DNA of 64,000 nt from Eutreptiella sp. 'Long Island Sound 2002'. Taxonomy: Eukaryota > Euglenozoa > Euglenophyceae > Eutreptiales > Eutreptiaceae. Numbering within the stretch: the first letter of the stretch is position 1; every line of letters starts with the position of its first letter. Position numbers and translations under genes: made by a program. The stretch spans positions 116,762,929 through 116,826,928 of the forward strand of contig OZ038382.1 in assembly GCA_964036045.1 (NCBI GenBank), read 5' to 3'. Under the pieces are notes generated by a model that worked only from the letters and a program-made list of their open reading frames with translations, was not told where the DNA came from and searched no databases. Below are positions 21,761 to 31,699 of this stretch, piece by piece.

Positions 21761-24699
21761 ATGTGCTTCTGTTACATTGCTTGGGGTGGGTGTAGTGTTC
21801 ACGTGCAACTCTTTGCTTGCCATGAACCTCATCACTACTTGGGCCCACGGCGGGTTGCTAGTGATCTCTTTCAACATAAACTCCCACTGGGAAAATAGAG
21901 TGCCTCTCGGAAAATGCGGGGGTGCGGCATCATGAGAACAAGAGAGGTCCTAAAGGAGGTAGAACTTCCTTGCTTTATCACACTCTTGAATGGATAGGAC
22001 ACCATTCAACCACCGTAGAAAATTCGCCAAAACATTCCTTGCATGCTAGGGTGACCCTTGGCCCCTGGAAGTAGAGGTCGGGAAGAGGAGGGGAGCAATA
22101 CATTTGTTCAGGGCAAGAAAGGATCCGAACTGGCTCTCTCCTGCTCCCATGGAACTTGTCCCCAATGCCTCCTTAGGAACTCGTCCCAGCAACTCTTGCG
22201 GAGCTCGTCCCCGCATGCAGGGACACAATTTGCGGGGAGGGGAACGGAACCTTTGACTATTTCACCCCTAGGCCAGTACTTGGAGTGCAAGGGCTATTGC
22301 GCTTTTGCAGGTCAAATTTATCAATTCACTTTCACATATCCGGTGACGGAAATTTGCGAAGTTTGGCCATTTAGAGGTCCAATCAAGGAATGACTTCTTG
22401 ACAGTTGCTCCTTCTATCCGAAAGAGAAAAAAATGTTGTTCTCGGCACGTGCACATATTAACTTCAGGAGTGTGGTTCAAAAGGGTTTGGCGTTCTTGTT
22501 ACGTACATTTTTACATAAGTGTTTTTATGTTGATTTCTTTGTTTTTGGTTACTAGGCTTTGTCTTGGTGTTCACAAAGTAACTGCAGGGGATTCGGTTGT
22601 TTTGATTGGTCGTACATTTTGCGGTGCAAGCTGGGGAAATTGATACTAACTTGGCATTATGGTACTTGTGTGCTTGAATTGACTGTTTGGGTGGTGGGGG
22701 TGATTGTTGTGTACTTGTTTTCACCTTTCGAAACGGCATGGGATTTTAGAAGTGTTGCCAAGACCCCAAGGGATGCAAGACACTGCGGCCTTTGCGTCTT
22801 GTACCGTGTAGCATTACTTCGCAGCTTCCGCAAAGTTGATGCACGTTTCCTGCACAAATCAATAGTCCCTTAAACGGCGAAACTTTTGTCGGTGAACGTT
22901 TCACTTCTAAGTTTACAGGCATTTGTCACTCAACCATTCACCATTGGGAGCAAATAAGCAAGCAGTTTGACTATGGTGGGGCATGTTGTTCTGCAATCGT
23001 TTGCTTGCAGCATTGCTGACGTTGTTTGCCTGTACCATGGGTTCCACTATGCTATCGCCTAGTCACCTCCTCTTGGATTGACCCCGCGCGCAGAAGGTTC
23101 AGAAGTCTCGACAAGGATGGGTTATATGGAATCAAAAAAGTGGTTTTGCTGCCATCTATAATTGGTCCGATGAATTTGTTCACATGAATTTTGAAAACGA
23201 AAAACGCTTATGCTGGTTCTTTGTTTTCTAACACCACCACCCATGGCAGCCCATAATCAGCTTTCTGGATGAATTAGTAAACTTCCAGTCTCTCGTTGGC
23301 CGAGGCCCATAACCACACCAAATCAAGTGCCTTTCTAGTGTCTTCTTCCGAAATGGTTTCAAAAATGTGTATGCAATCTGGCACGGGGCCGTGCAGAAGT
23401 AGAAACTTTGCGAACTGTGGTACGCCGCAAAAGCGCGCATGCCCGGCATGTCACTCACATGACAACGGCTCCCGCGGAGGACATGTGGAATCTAGTTTTG
23501 AGGTGAAGCGTCCCATTTCTTCTTCATTGTAGTGCTGTAGGCCACCATCGTGAAGACTAGTACATGCAGTATACACCAATGGTTTGCACGTGTGATTGCT
23601 TTGTTCTTGCCCAATGGTAAACATCGAGCCCATAAAAGAGTAACAAAATGTTGAGGCTTAGAGAGTTCTAGGAAAAAATGATGCGCTCCTCTGGAGCGCA
23701 TTCGCTCATCATGAGCGATTGGCTCCCGTGGAGCTAGGGGACGAGCTGCATAGAAGCAACGCCTGCGGGGACAAGCTCCTAGGGAGGGGGGATGAGGTTC
23801 CGAGGAGCTGTAGGGAAAGATTTTTTCAACCACGGAACAAGGATGCTCATGTGTATGGGCGGCAACGGGCACGACCCAAATCAAGTCTCTCAAGGACACC
23901 AAGAGGTGGCCCAACGAGCAGGAGCCTATGGGCGCCCCGAAGATGGCCATGCAAAGACGAAGAGCCATCAAGCTATAGTAGCATAGCAACGTATTCCTCC
24001 TATGAGACTGGCGAGACTTCGGAGGGGTTTCGTGAAGCGCCAAAACATGGAAAATTGAAACCAGGGTGACGGGGAGTTTCGCCTGTTCAACGCTCTCCCG
24101 GAAGGGTGGGCAAAGAGGGTCAGCAAGGAGGAAGCCAAGCAGGCGAAGTCCACCCACATTGTGAATATAATGCTCGGCAAGGACCTCCAAAAGCGGGTGG
24201 TGAAGTGGACCAAGAGGAACATCGCCCGGCATACCAACGGCCAATGTCTCCGAAACACCCTCCTCCTCAAAATCCAAGGTGGCCGAGAGAAAGCTACGGT
24301 CTAGAAATTGGACGAGAACCGGCCCAACGGGTAGACCATTCGTGCGCAAGCTATTATGGCGTAGGATGAAATGCGACTACGTGCTGGAGTTGGTTGGTGA
24401 GAAAGCGCTTAGGGAGTACAAGAAGCACCACCACTGGCGGGGATGGCACGGCTATGGGGAGCGTGCAGTTAATCGTATGGAATACGAAGCGTTCGAGAGG
24501 CCCCCCATGGAGCACGGAGGTCCGGAGCACCGGGAACCTCAACGAGAAGGATGACGAGGCCTCTAAGATGGCGGTCTGTGCCTTCGTGGCCAACAACCCT
24601 AATCGGGGTGGCAACCAGAAGTGGTGGAAGCCTCTTGGTCACAGCCGGAGGAAGGCCCATGAGAAGGTGTCTTGCCATGTCCGCGACCGTCCCCGGCCT
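21761..24699. other. insertion within the left inverted-repeat arm
   Basis: About 2.9 kb is present only in the left arm. Positions 21850-23650 are more AT-rich, with unremarkable short frames on both strands (nothing recognised). The right third (23700-24650) is GC-richer and holds plus-strand coding remnants, listed separately. I could not find clear terminal inverted repeats or a target-site duplication at the edges, so whether this is a mobile element or a loss from the right arm is open. Confidence 0.5.
24059..24554 (+). pseudogene. plus-strand protein remnant (RLFNALPEGWAKRVSK...)
   Basis: Between the stop TGA at 24056 and TAG at 24301 the plus strand reads as convincing protein without an initiator, including FRLFNALPEGWAKRVSKEEA and a basic KRVVKWTKRNIARHTNG. 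Another frame at about 24320-24554 contains YVLELVGEKALREYKKHHHW and ERAVNRMEYEAFE. Both look like parts of one lysine/arginine-rich protein broken by stops and frameshifts. Upstream (23800-23975) a basic stretch AMQRRRAIKL may be a further piece. A longer 285-codon frame on the opposite strand here is probably just the antisense shadow. Confidence 0.45.
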
Positions 24700-26089
24700 C
24701 GTGCGGCTGCAGTCAGTCGCCGTCCGTGGATGCCCAAGCGCCGTCCCCATGGAACAGGCCTTCCCAAGAACGTGTGCCCCCCGCCTGGCAGGGTGTAGCC
24801 CCATCCAGCTTCTGCATGTACTCCCCGGCGGGCCGGTGCATGCACGCCATGAACAATGTGGTGAAGTACTCGGAGCGCAAGGCGGCGGCTCTCTCACCCC
24901 TGGCGTTGCATTGTGAGCTGTATGTGAGAACGTAAGCCTCGCTGGGCGTGTCGCCGTCGCCCCCCTTTCATGGAGGCAGAGGTCCTGGAGGCCGAGCGTC
25001 CAATCCGCGGCCGCCTCCTCGGTGTTCTCCGCCCCGTGCCGCCGACAGCGACGGTCAAGCACGCCCGTGACAAGAAGGGGGCTCCCTTGGGCCACCGCCA
25101 GGCTTGGTTGCTTCCCGCGGTCGAACCGACGGCTCCGCGTGCATCACCATGTCCCCCTCCGCGTTCCACATAGCCCAACAGAGGTTCACCCTCTGAGGGG
25201 CCTCCGGACTAATGGATGTGGTGCAGTCCGCCTTGTAGCCGCCACAAAGCTATGTCGGCAACGCCTCGCCGACCTACTCGACTCCGACTATGTTGTGGCC
25301 GCCCGACTACCCTGCGCCCAGCCCGATGCGCGGAGCTGTGCTTGCCCATGGGTTGCTGCCCGTGCCGCCCTTCTACGACGAGCTCTTCCGTGAGCATGTG
25401 CCCAGTTGCCGAGGGGTCCATTGTCTGATCAAGCACCGCCGTACCACGTGCTCTTCCCTAACCGCTGAAGGGCCGGTTTGTTTGAATGTTATGATCCACT
25501 TGTTGGCCTCCCTACTGCTTGTGGATCCCGTATGCCCGGTACCGGTACTGACACTCGCGCTCCTGGCTCTTTTCAGTCCCACCCTCTTTCCGCCTCCTTG
25601 TGCCTGGCCTGGCTGCATGCCTATAGATCCTCTCAGGGCCTGGGTTGGGTGATAACCCATGAGCAGTACCCGTGGTGTGAGTATGAACCGTCTCTGTCTA
25701 CAGATGTGCCGGTTCCACCCTGAGCGGAACGTTGCGGTCGCTTCGAGCGACACGGCACTATCTACACCTTGGTGACTTGATGTGTAGGTGGTGATGTGCA
25801 ATGCTTCCCTCCCCTTCCTAAACGGACTGCAATATATCCTGGCGTCACACCCTCCCGGATGGGCCTAGCTAGTGGCCCCTGTCTGAACCCGTGACCGGTG
25901 ATTTGTGCAGGATGTGTCCCACAACCTCCTTCTTAAACGGGCATGAGGGCCTCATTAATAGCTAATGTGCATGTTCCGTCCTAGGCGGACGTTGACGCGG
26001 TGTGCAGCGGCAAGGCGGTGCTTGCACATGGAGGCCCTGCCTATGTCTACGCGTCGACCCTGGTTGAGCCCCTACCCTGAGTGAGTCGC

Positions 26090-27800
26090 GCGTGGGTTGA
26101 CTGCAACCAAGCTCCTACTCGCAGCGCGGGTAGCGCCCATGGGTTATCAGCCGGGCCAGTCCGGGGGGGGATCGACAGGCATGCTGCCAGGCCAGGCAGC
26201 AGGAGGCGGAAAGAGGGTGGGATTGAAAAGAGCCAGGAGCGCGAGTGTCCGTACCGGTACCAGGCACAGGGGATTTACAGCAGTGGACGGGCCAGCAAGC
26301 AAATCATAACCTTCAAACAAACCAGCCCCTCAGCGGTCAGGGAAGAGCACGTGGTACGGTGGTGCCTGATCCAACGCCAGACGCCTCTTCAAGTGGGCAC
26401 GTGGTCACGGAAGACATAGTCATAGGAGGGTGGCACGGGCAACAGCCCATGGGCAAGCGCAGCTCCGCGCATTGGGCTCGGCGCAGGGGAGTGGGGCCGC
26501 CACAACGGAGTCGCAGGCGAGTAGACCGTGGAGGCGTCGCTGACGGGGCCCTGTGGTGGCCACAAGGCGGACTGCACCACATTCGGGAGTCCGGAGGCCC
26601 CTAAGAGGGTGAACCTCTGCTGGGGTGTGTGCAACATGGAGGGGGACATGGTGATGCGGCGGAGCCGTCGGTTCGGTTGCCGGGAAGAAACCAGTCCTGG
26701 GGGTGGCCCAAGTGAGCCCCCTTCTTGTCACCGGCGTGCTCCACCCTCTGTGTCGGCCACACGGGCTCACGGAGGACGCCAAGGAGGCGGGCGCGGAATG
26801 GAGGCTCGGCCTCCGGGACCTCTGCTGATGTGATAAGGGGGCGACAGCGACACGCCCAGCCAGGGTTCCGTTCTCACATAAAGCTCATAGTGCAGGGCTA
26901 TGGGGGAGAGAGCGGCCGCCTTGCCCTCCAAGTACTTCACCACATTGTCCATGGCGTGCATGCACCGGCCCGTTGGGGAGTGCATGCAGAAGCCGGACGA
27001 CGCCACACCTGACAGGCGGGGGGCACACGTTTTGGGGAGGGCCTGTTGCACGGGGACGGCGCTTGGGCATCCACGGACGGCGACTGACTGCAGCCGCACG
27101 AGGCCGCAAGCCATTGGTAGAAGGGCTTGCACTCTTGAATAGGCCCGTTGTACAGGGGCAGCGCCCCGGCACCCACTGCGACGGCTGACGCACAGCCGCT
27201 TCACGCATGCTACCCATGCGGGGAACATGAGCCATGGGGACAACCACAAAACGAGGGCGGCCTGGTAAAGTGGAACACGCCCCTGCGCACACCACCCACG
27301 GGGCTTTAGCAGGACGGGGCGGGGTACCACCCCACAGCGGCACGGGCTTGATACATAAAGCATTCTACACATGTAGTTCTACTCACACCCACGGACGGCC
27401 GTCCCCGTCGAAGACGGGTCGGATGAACCTTCTTTTGAGTTCCCCACAGCTCCAAGCCGATCCCATCACTCCTCGACATCGCACACGCATCTACGATAGA
27501 GGGGGAGATGCAAACAGCTCTAATTGCGGGGGCGGGGAGATTCAGGGGGGGAAGGTTGAGATAGGTAGCGAGAGCTACATGGTCTTCCCATTCTCAGCAT
27601 GCCCAAGACGACCCTCATCCGCACACTTGAGGGGGGTGGGGGGTGGCAGCTGGGTAGTCCCGTGAGGGGCGCGGATACATGTATTGCCTGTGCGGAATCG
27701 ATGTCCCTATCATTGGACTGATTCGCATCAAGGTACGCACGCAACCCGCTGCCCTTCTCGCCGGGTGGCCGACACTCCACTCAAGGCGGAGCCTTGGCCC
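26090..27800. repeat. right arm of the large inverted repeat
   Basis: This is the partner of the left arm. It contains CATGGGTTATCAGCCGGG (26138), GAGGCGGAAAGAGGGTGGGA (26203) and GGCACGGGCTTGATACAT (27338), each mirrored in the left arm. Only about 180 bp (27105-27284) lies where the left arm has the 2.9-kb insertion, and that stretch did not match the insert by eye. Confidence 0.85.
26767..27372 (-). pseudogene. minus-strand coding remnant carried in both inverted-repeat arms
   Basis: The minus strand reads GRCMHAMDNVVKYLEG, then AAALSPIALHYELYV (complement of about 26870-26985). The left arm encodes the counterpart on its plus strand (GRCMHAMNNVVKYSER, AALSPLALHCELYV, about 24830-24930). 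Conservation of this peptide in two diverged copies suggests it was once a real protein end. Upstream parts differ in frame (QSVAVRGCPSAV versus AAVSRRPWMPKRRP). No family was recognised, and neither copy has an intact frame with a start. Confidence 0.4.
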
Positions 27801-28377
27801 CCCTCAAAGGCGGGCCATGCCGCGGTCGTCGGGAGGAGGGGGAAGGAGCATGGAGGGCCGAGGAGCACAAGGAAGGCTACGATAGCGCAAACAAATAGCC
27901 AAGTAGGGGGAAGCAATAGAGGATGGAATGACAGGGCGTGCGGTGCTTGTGATCACAATGTGGTGGCAAGCGGACTGTTCTGCAAATACTCCTCCACAAA
28001 AATTGGGGTTCGCCCCACCGCCTCCGCTTGCCGCGGCGGAGCGGGCTGACGGTATATCACGGCTAACGAAACAAGCCAGACGCATACCCACAATAGGGCA
28101 TTCCCCCTATTCGCCACAACCACCACTCCTCAAAAAATGGAGTTTCAAGTGGGGGCGGAGGTCTGGAGGAGGGTCAGGACGAAAAACTCATTGGGGTATA
28201 TGGGATTCAACATGCTTTGCATAGCTTGGATGGTCAACTTGTGTGGACACACCCAGGAGCTGCCCTGGCAGTTAGGAGCGGGGCTTTCATGTAATCACGC
28301 AATTGGGCTAGCTAAGCAGCCATCTTCGTGGCTTCCAAACCGAAAACGAGAGGGTGAGCAGAGAGCATGGCCGTGAG
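27801..28377. repeat. dispersed repeat C plus repeat-B fragment
   Basis: ACAAAAATTGGGGTTCGCCC (27994) and GTATATCACGGCTAACGAA (28050), then CATTCCCCCTATTCGCC, are shared with 35670-35790. The segment then runs into ATGGAGTTTCAAGTGGG and AAAACTCATTGGGG (28137-28196), a piece also found in repeat B at 36.56 and 54.5 kb, and finally GGGATTCAACATGCTTTGCAT as at 36041. The order C, then B-fragment, then satellite-like tail is the same at both sites. Confidence 0.8.
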
Positions 28378-29401
28378 CTACGCTCTTGTCTTGGCGTTGA
28401 CAACCATGGGGACATTGCCCGCCGCCAAGGCTAGCACGCAGAGGTGCAAGCCCACATTGGCCGCTGCCTTAGGCACGTGCTCTTGCGGCACAGAGCAGGA
28501 GAGGTCAAGGGCCGCGTCAAGCTCAGGGTGCAGCGCCTCAATGTCTCCCCCAGCGGAGTGTGCGGCCGCGGACCCTCCTTTTGGGGCATCTGTAGAGGCG
28601 CTGGCCAAACCGGCTACGCCTCGCTTGTCCATCGGGGATGCACGCACCGGCATGGAAGGGTGAGCCTTGGCGGTGGTCACTAGCGCCATGAGTGCCATTA
28701 CCGGTGAGCAAAGGACCGACTACGAGATAGGTTTGGGTGAAGGCTAGCCATCTTCGTCGCGGCGATCGAGCCATGGCATTCACTTGGACTGCCAAGCGGC
28801 CCCTGCAACGTATACCCACGCCATATCTACAGCGAGCTTAGCCACGCCTTCGACCTCAGAGACGGTGATCCTAGACGCACGTGGGACGCCATGGGGCGCA
28901 GCGCTTTAGTCTCAGCATCAATGGCCGCCTGGTGCCACTTGAGCTCGGCGGATACTGAGGCGTACAGTAGCAGCTCTTCGTTAGGCAAGGCAATCTTCAA
29001 AAAATCCGTTGTCCCGTCGCAAAGGGCTCCACGACACCCACATGCACCGTCCGGAGCAAGCTGACGTCCATCGAGGATACAGACCCTCGGACCGACGGCC
29101 AAAGCCGGAGGGAGAAGGCAAGGCAATCCACTAGCTCCATCCCCGATACCCCCGATTTGGAGGGGACGTGGATACAGTTGCGGAGGAGCTTCGTGGGACG
29201 GCCGATGATCCTGGTGACAACCCAAAGGCAAGGAGATGTGATCTGCGGGCGAAGGCGCTTCATGCTCAGAGATTTGAACTCAGGCACCATCGGGTCGAAA
29301 ATATAGTATGTTGTTGACGACAGCGGCCAGCCATGGTCGCTAGAGGCAAGCGGAACCCAAACGCGTGGAGCCAGGTGCGGGGTATTCGCTGCATGGGCCA
29401 C
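28378..29401 (-). pseudogene. minus-strand mobile-element-like coding remnant
   Basis: Reading from 29401 downward, one frame (to 28997) contains PMVPEFKSLSMKRLRPQIT and IIGRPTKLLRNCIHVP. It shifts to another with TTDFLKIALPNEELLLYASV (28827-29030) and to a third (28698-28378) with GDIEALHPELDAALDLS, QEHVPKAAANVGLHLCVLA and VPMVVNAKT. The last part has a close counterpart on the plus strand at 29500-29810, so the two form an inverted pair. No catalytic domain was recognised. By position and composition it may be the first open reading frame of the adjacent retroelement, but that is inference. Confidence 0.45.
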
Positions 29402-30640
29402 TCAGCATTCAAAGCTAATGACATCGCTCAATCCCCCCGATGAAGATGGCCAGCCGTCAACAATGCTTATCTCGCAGTCGGTCCTCTGGTCGACGGTCAT
29501 GGCGCTCGCGACCACCGCCAAGGCTCTCCGTCCCATGCCACTGCAGGCATCCCTTATGGACAAGCCAGGCACGCCCGGTTCAGCCAACCCCTCTACAGAT
29601 GCCCCAAAGGGATGGTCCGAGGCCCCGCGCTCTGCCCAGTGAGACATTGAGGCGTTGCATCCCAAGCTTGACGTGACCCTTCACCTCTACTACTCACTGC
29701 AGGAAGAGCACATGCCTAAGGTAGCGGCCAATATGGGCCGGCACATCTCCGTGCTAGCCTTGGCGGCGCGCCATGTCCCCATGATCGTCAATGCCAAGAC
29801 AGGACCACAACGCGGGGCCATCATCTCTGCACACCCTCTCCTCTTCGGTGCTGAGGCCATGAACGCGGCTACTCACCTAGCCAAATGGCGCAAATACGTG
29901 AAGGCCCGGCTCCTGCCTGCCAGGGCAGCCGTTGGGTGTGTCCGGCTACTGGAGGACCTGAACGCCTTCTTCACTTGCCTCCCTAAGGATGGCGACTGGG
30001 GCTGCACACGGTGTCCTTGGTGGTCCGTTTCTGCGCAAGTGTGAGCACCCAGCACGCGATGTCGGGGGGCACCACCAAGAGGCAAGTCTTCACGTCCATC
30101 GTCTCTGCGATGGTGGAATCCATTGCCCCGGAAGGCGACACGACGCATGTGAAGGCAGTGCTCCAACCACTGCTAGTTTCCACCCTGACCTTGCGGGCGT
30201 GGGCTCAAGCATTCAAGCTCTCGTGTTGCATAGGCGAAAGGCCCCCAGGTCTCCGCACGTTCCCGGGCCCCTGAGCCGTAACCAAAATCTGGTGAATACC
30301 ACGTGTTCGTCCGCCCCCATAGTACGCATTCGTCCCTCCAACCCCGAGAGACGACATTGTGGTGCATGCCTGCAAGCCGGTGTTTGGAGAGGGGGTGGAT
30401 GTGGGCCAAGAAGTAGTCAGCAAAGGGTTTGTGGTATCTAGAGGTCTCCGAGACGGCGTGGCGGCAATTCGCCCAGGGCAACGCTAAGGCGACTCTCAAC
30501 ACACCCCACGGTACGTGGCTCATGGTACCGTCCCAGAAACGGGACGGTAGCCTCTACATCGAGCCGTCCAAGCGGGGAAAGAAAAAGGAGCCTCAAGAGC
30601 CGCCGGCTGAGTCATTGTCACGTGCACGGGTCAATCTCGG
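29402..30640 (+). pseudogene. plus-strand copy of the same coding family, longer
   Basis: The plus strand has DIEALHPKLDVTLHLYYSL, EEHMPKVAANMGRHISVLA and VPMIVNAKT (29640-29810), matching the minus-strand copy at 28.4-28.7 kb. It then continues where that copy ends: AEAMNAATHLAKWRKYVKAR and VRLLEDLNAFFTCLPKDG up to about 30000, a shift to RQVFTSIVSAMVESIAPEG and LTLRAWAQAFKLSCCIGER (to 30270), then VSETAWRQFAQGNAKATLN and a lysine-rich end (30440-30610). At least one internal stop (TGA, 29641) and two frameshifts break it. The style suggests a nucleic-acid-binding first open reading frame of a retroelement; no motif proves this. Confidence 0.5.
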
Positions 30641-31699
30641 CGCCCCACCCCACCGATGCGCCGACACCCTACGTGTAGTCGGGCAACAAGGGGGTTTTGG
30701 CTTCAGCCTGAGTGAAGTGCCTTCCCCCGCCCTTTCTCAATGGGGACCGTGCCCCCCCCCCCCCCCCCCATGTAAGCGTTGTTACCCCCTCCTGGTGTGG
30801 TTTCCGCGCCCGAGCCACGTCCAGTTGCCCCGATTGGTGAGGACGTCAACGTGCTGACCGCCGGAGGACCGGGCCTCGGTGCACCCTTCCCGCGAGCCCT
30901 TGGCGCGGGCAGGGCGTTGCTGTAAAACCCTTGGGTGCTCCCCCACTACTCGTGGTCCCCCTCTGTCCTACTAAATACGTTCCACGGCATGCCGCCTATG
31001 TAGCTTGATCAGGATTCCAGCCTTGCATTCCACGGGAGGGAAACAAAACGAATGGATTCAACATGAGTTAGAGACGCTTCCGGACGAGCAGGTTGAGCCC
31101 CCTGATAGGGAAGGGGTGGTCTGCCGGTCCTGTGGGTCTGTGTTCCGGGAGGCTCGAGTGGGCCTGTGGCGTTGGAAACCTGTGGTCCTGCAAGTGTGGG
31201 GGCACTACATGGGAGGTGGCCCAAACAATGTTGCTCCTCTTTTTTAGCGAGCTAGCTGCCTTTCGGTCGGTGCTGTGAGGTATCCTCGCGCACTACACCG
31301 CAAGGATCTCCCAGGGGGGGGGTGCTTGTATGTGATGCCCCCCACCCCCCCCCCAAGTTTTGAAAGAGAGCGGTGCGGGGGCCATTGCGCCAACGGCGCC
31401 AATTCTTTTATCCCATGCTTAGATGAGAGGGGTACTATGCCTTTACTCCTAAAGACCCTAAGACTTTCTTCCTGGCAAAGACAAGATATTGCTATTATTG
31501 CACACATACATCTATACCCTCATGCCCTGAGACACCCCCTTGAGGTGTGCATGTGATAGTAGTGGGTTGCGCGCAGCCCCCCCTCCCCTTGCCAAGCTGC
31601 CAATACCCCAACCCCCTCTCACCGACCCCCCCGCCCCACCCCAATCCCCCCCCCGAGTTTTGACGGATGGCTGGGGGGGGGGGGGGGTATCGCATCCGG
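30641..31699. other. unassigned GC-rich spacer
   Basis: A possible short plus-strand frame at 31080-31200 has CRSCGSVF, a zinc-finger-like pair of cysteines, but no more. C-runs lie at 30756, 31340 and 31642. No gene is supported. Confidence 0.35.

Larger units (their letters stand above)
21210..25735. repeat. left arm of a large imperfect inverted repeat (interrupted)
   Basis: Two blocks, 21210-21760 and 24700-25735, are reverse-complement matches to 27800-27285 and 27104-26090. For example, the reverse complement of 21690-21748 (AGCAGGATGGGACGGGGTAC...) matches 27309 onward (AGCAGGACGGGGCGGGGTAC...), and GGCCTCGTGCGGCTGCAGTC at 24702 matches the complement of 27085-27104. Identity is roughly 80-90% by eye. 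The arms would converge near 25.9 kb. The left arm is split by about 2.9 kb of unrelated DNA. Confidence 0.85.

Noticed and set aside
23492-24349. 285-codon minus-strand frame, among the longest in the window
   Set aside because: The plus strand of the same DNA has better protein character (RLFNALPEGWAKRVSK) and the minus frame is rich in Leu/Pro/Arg as expected of an antisense shadow.
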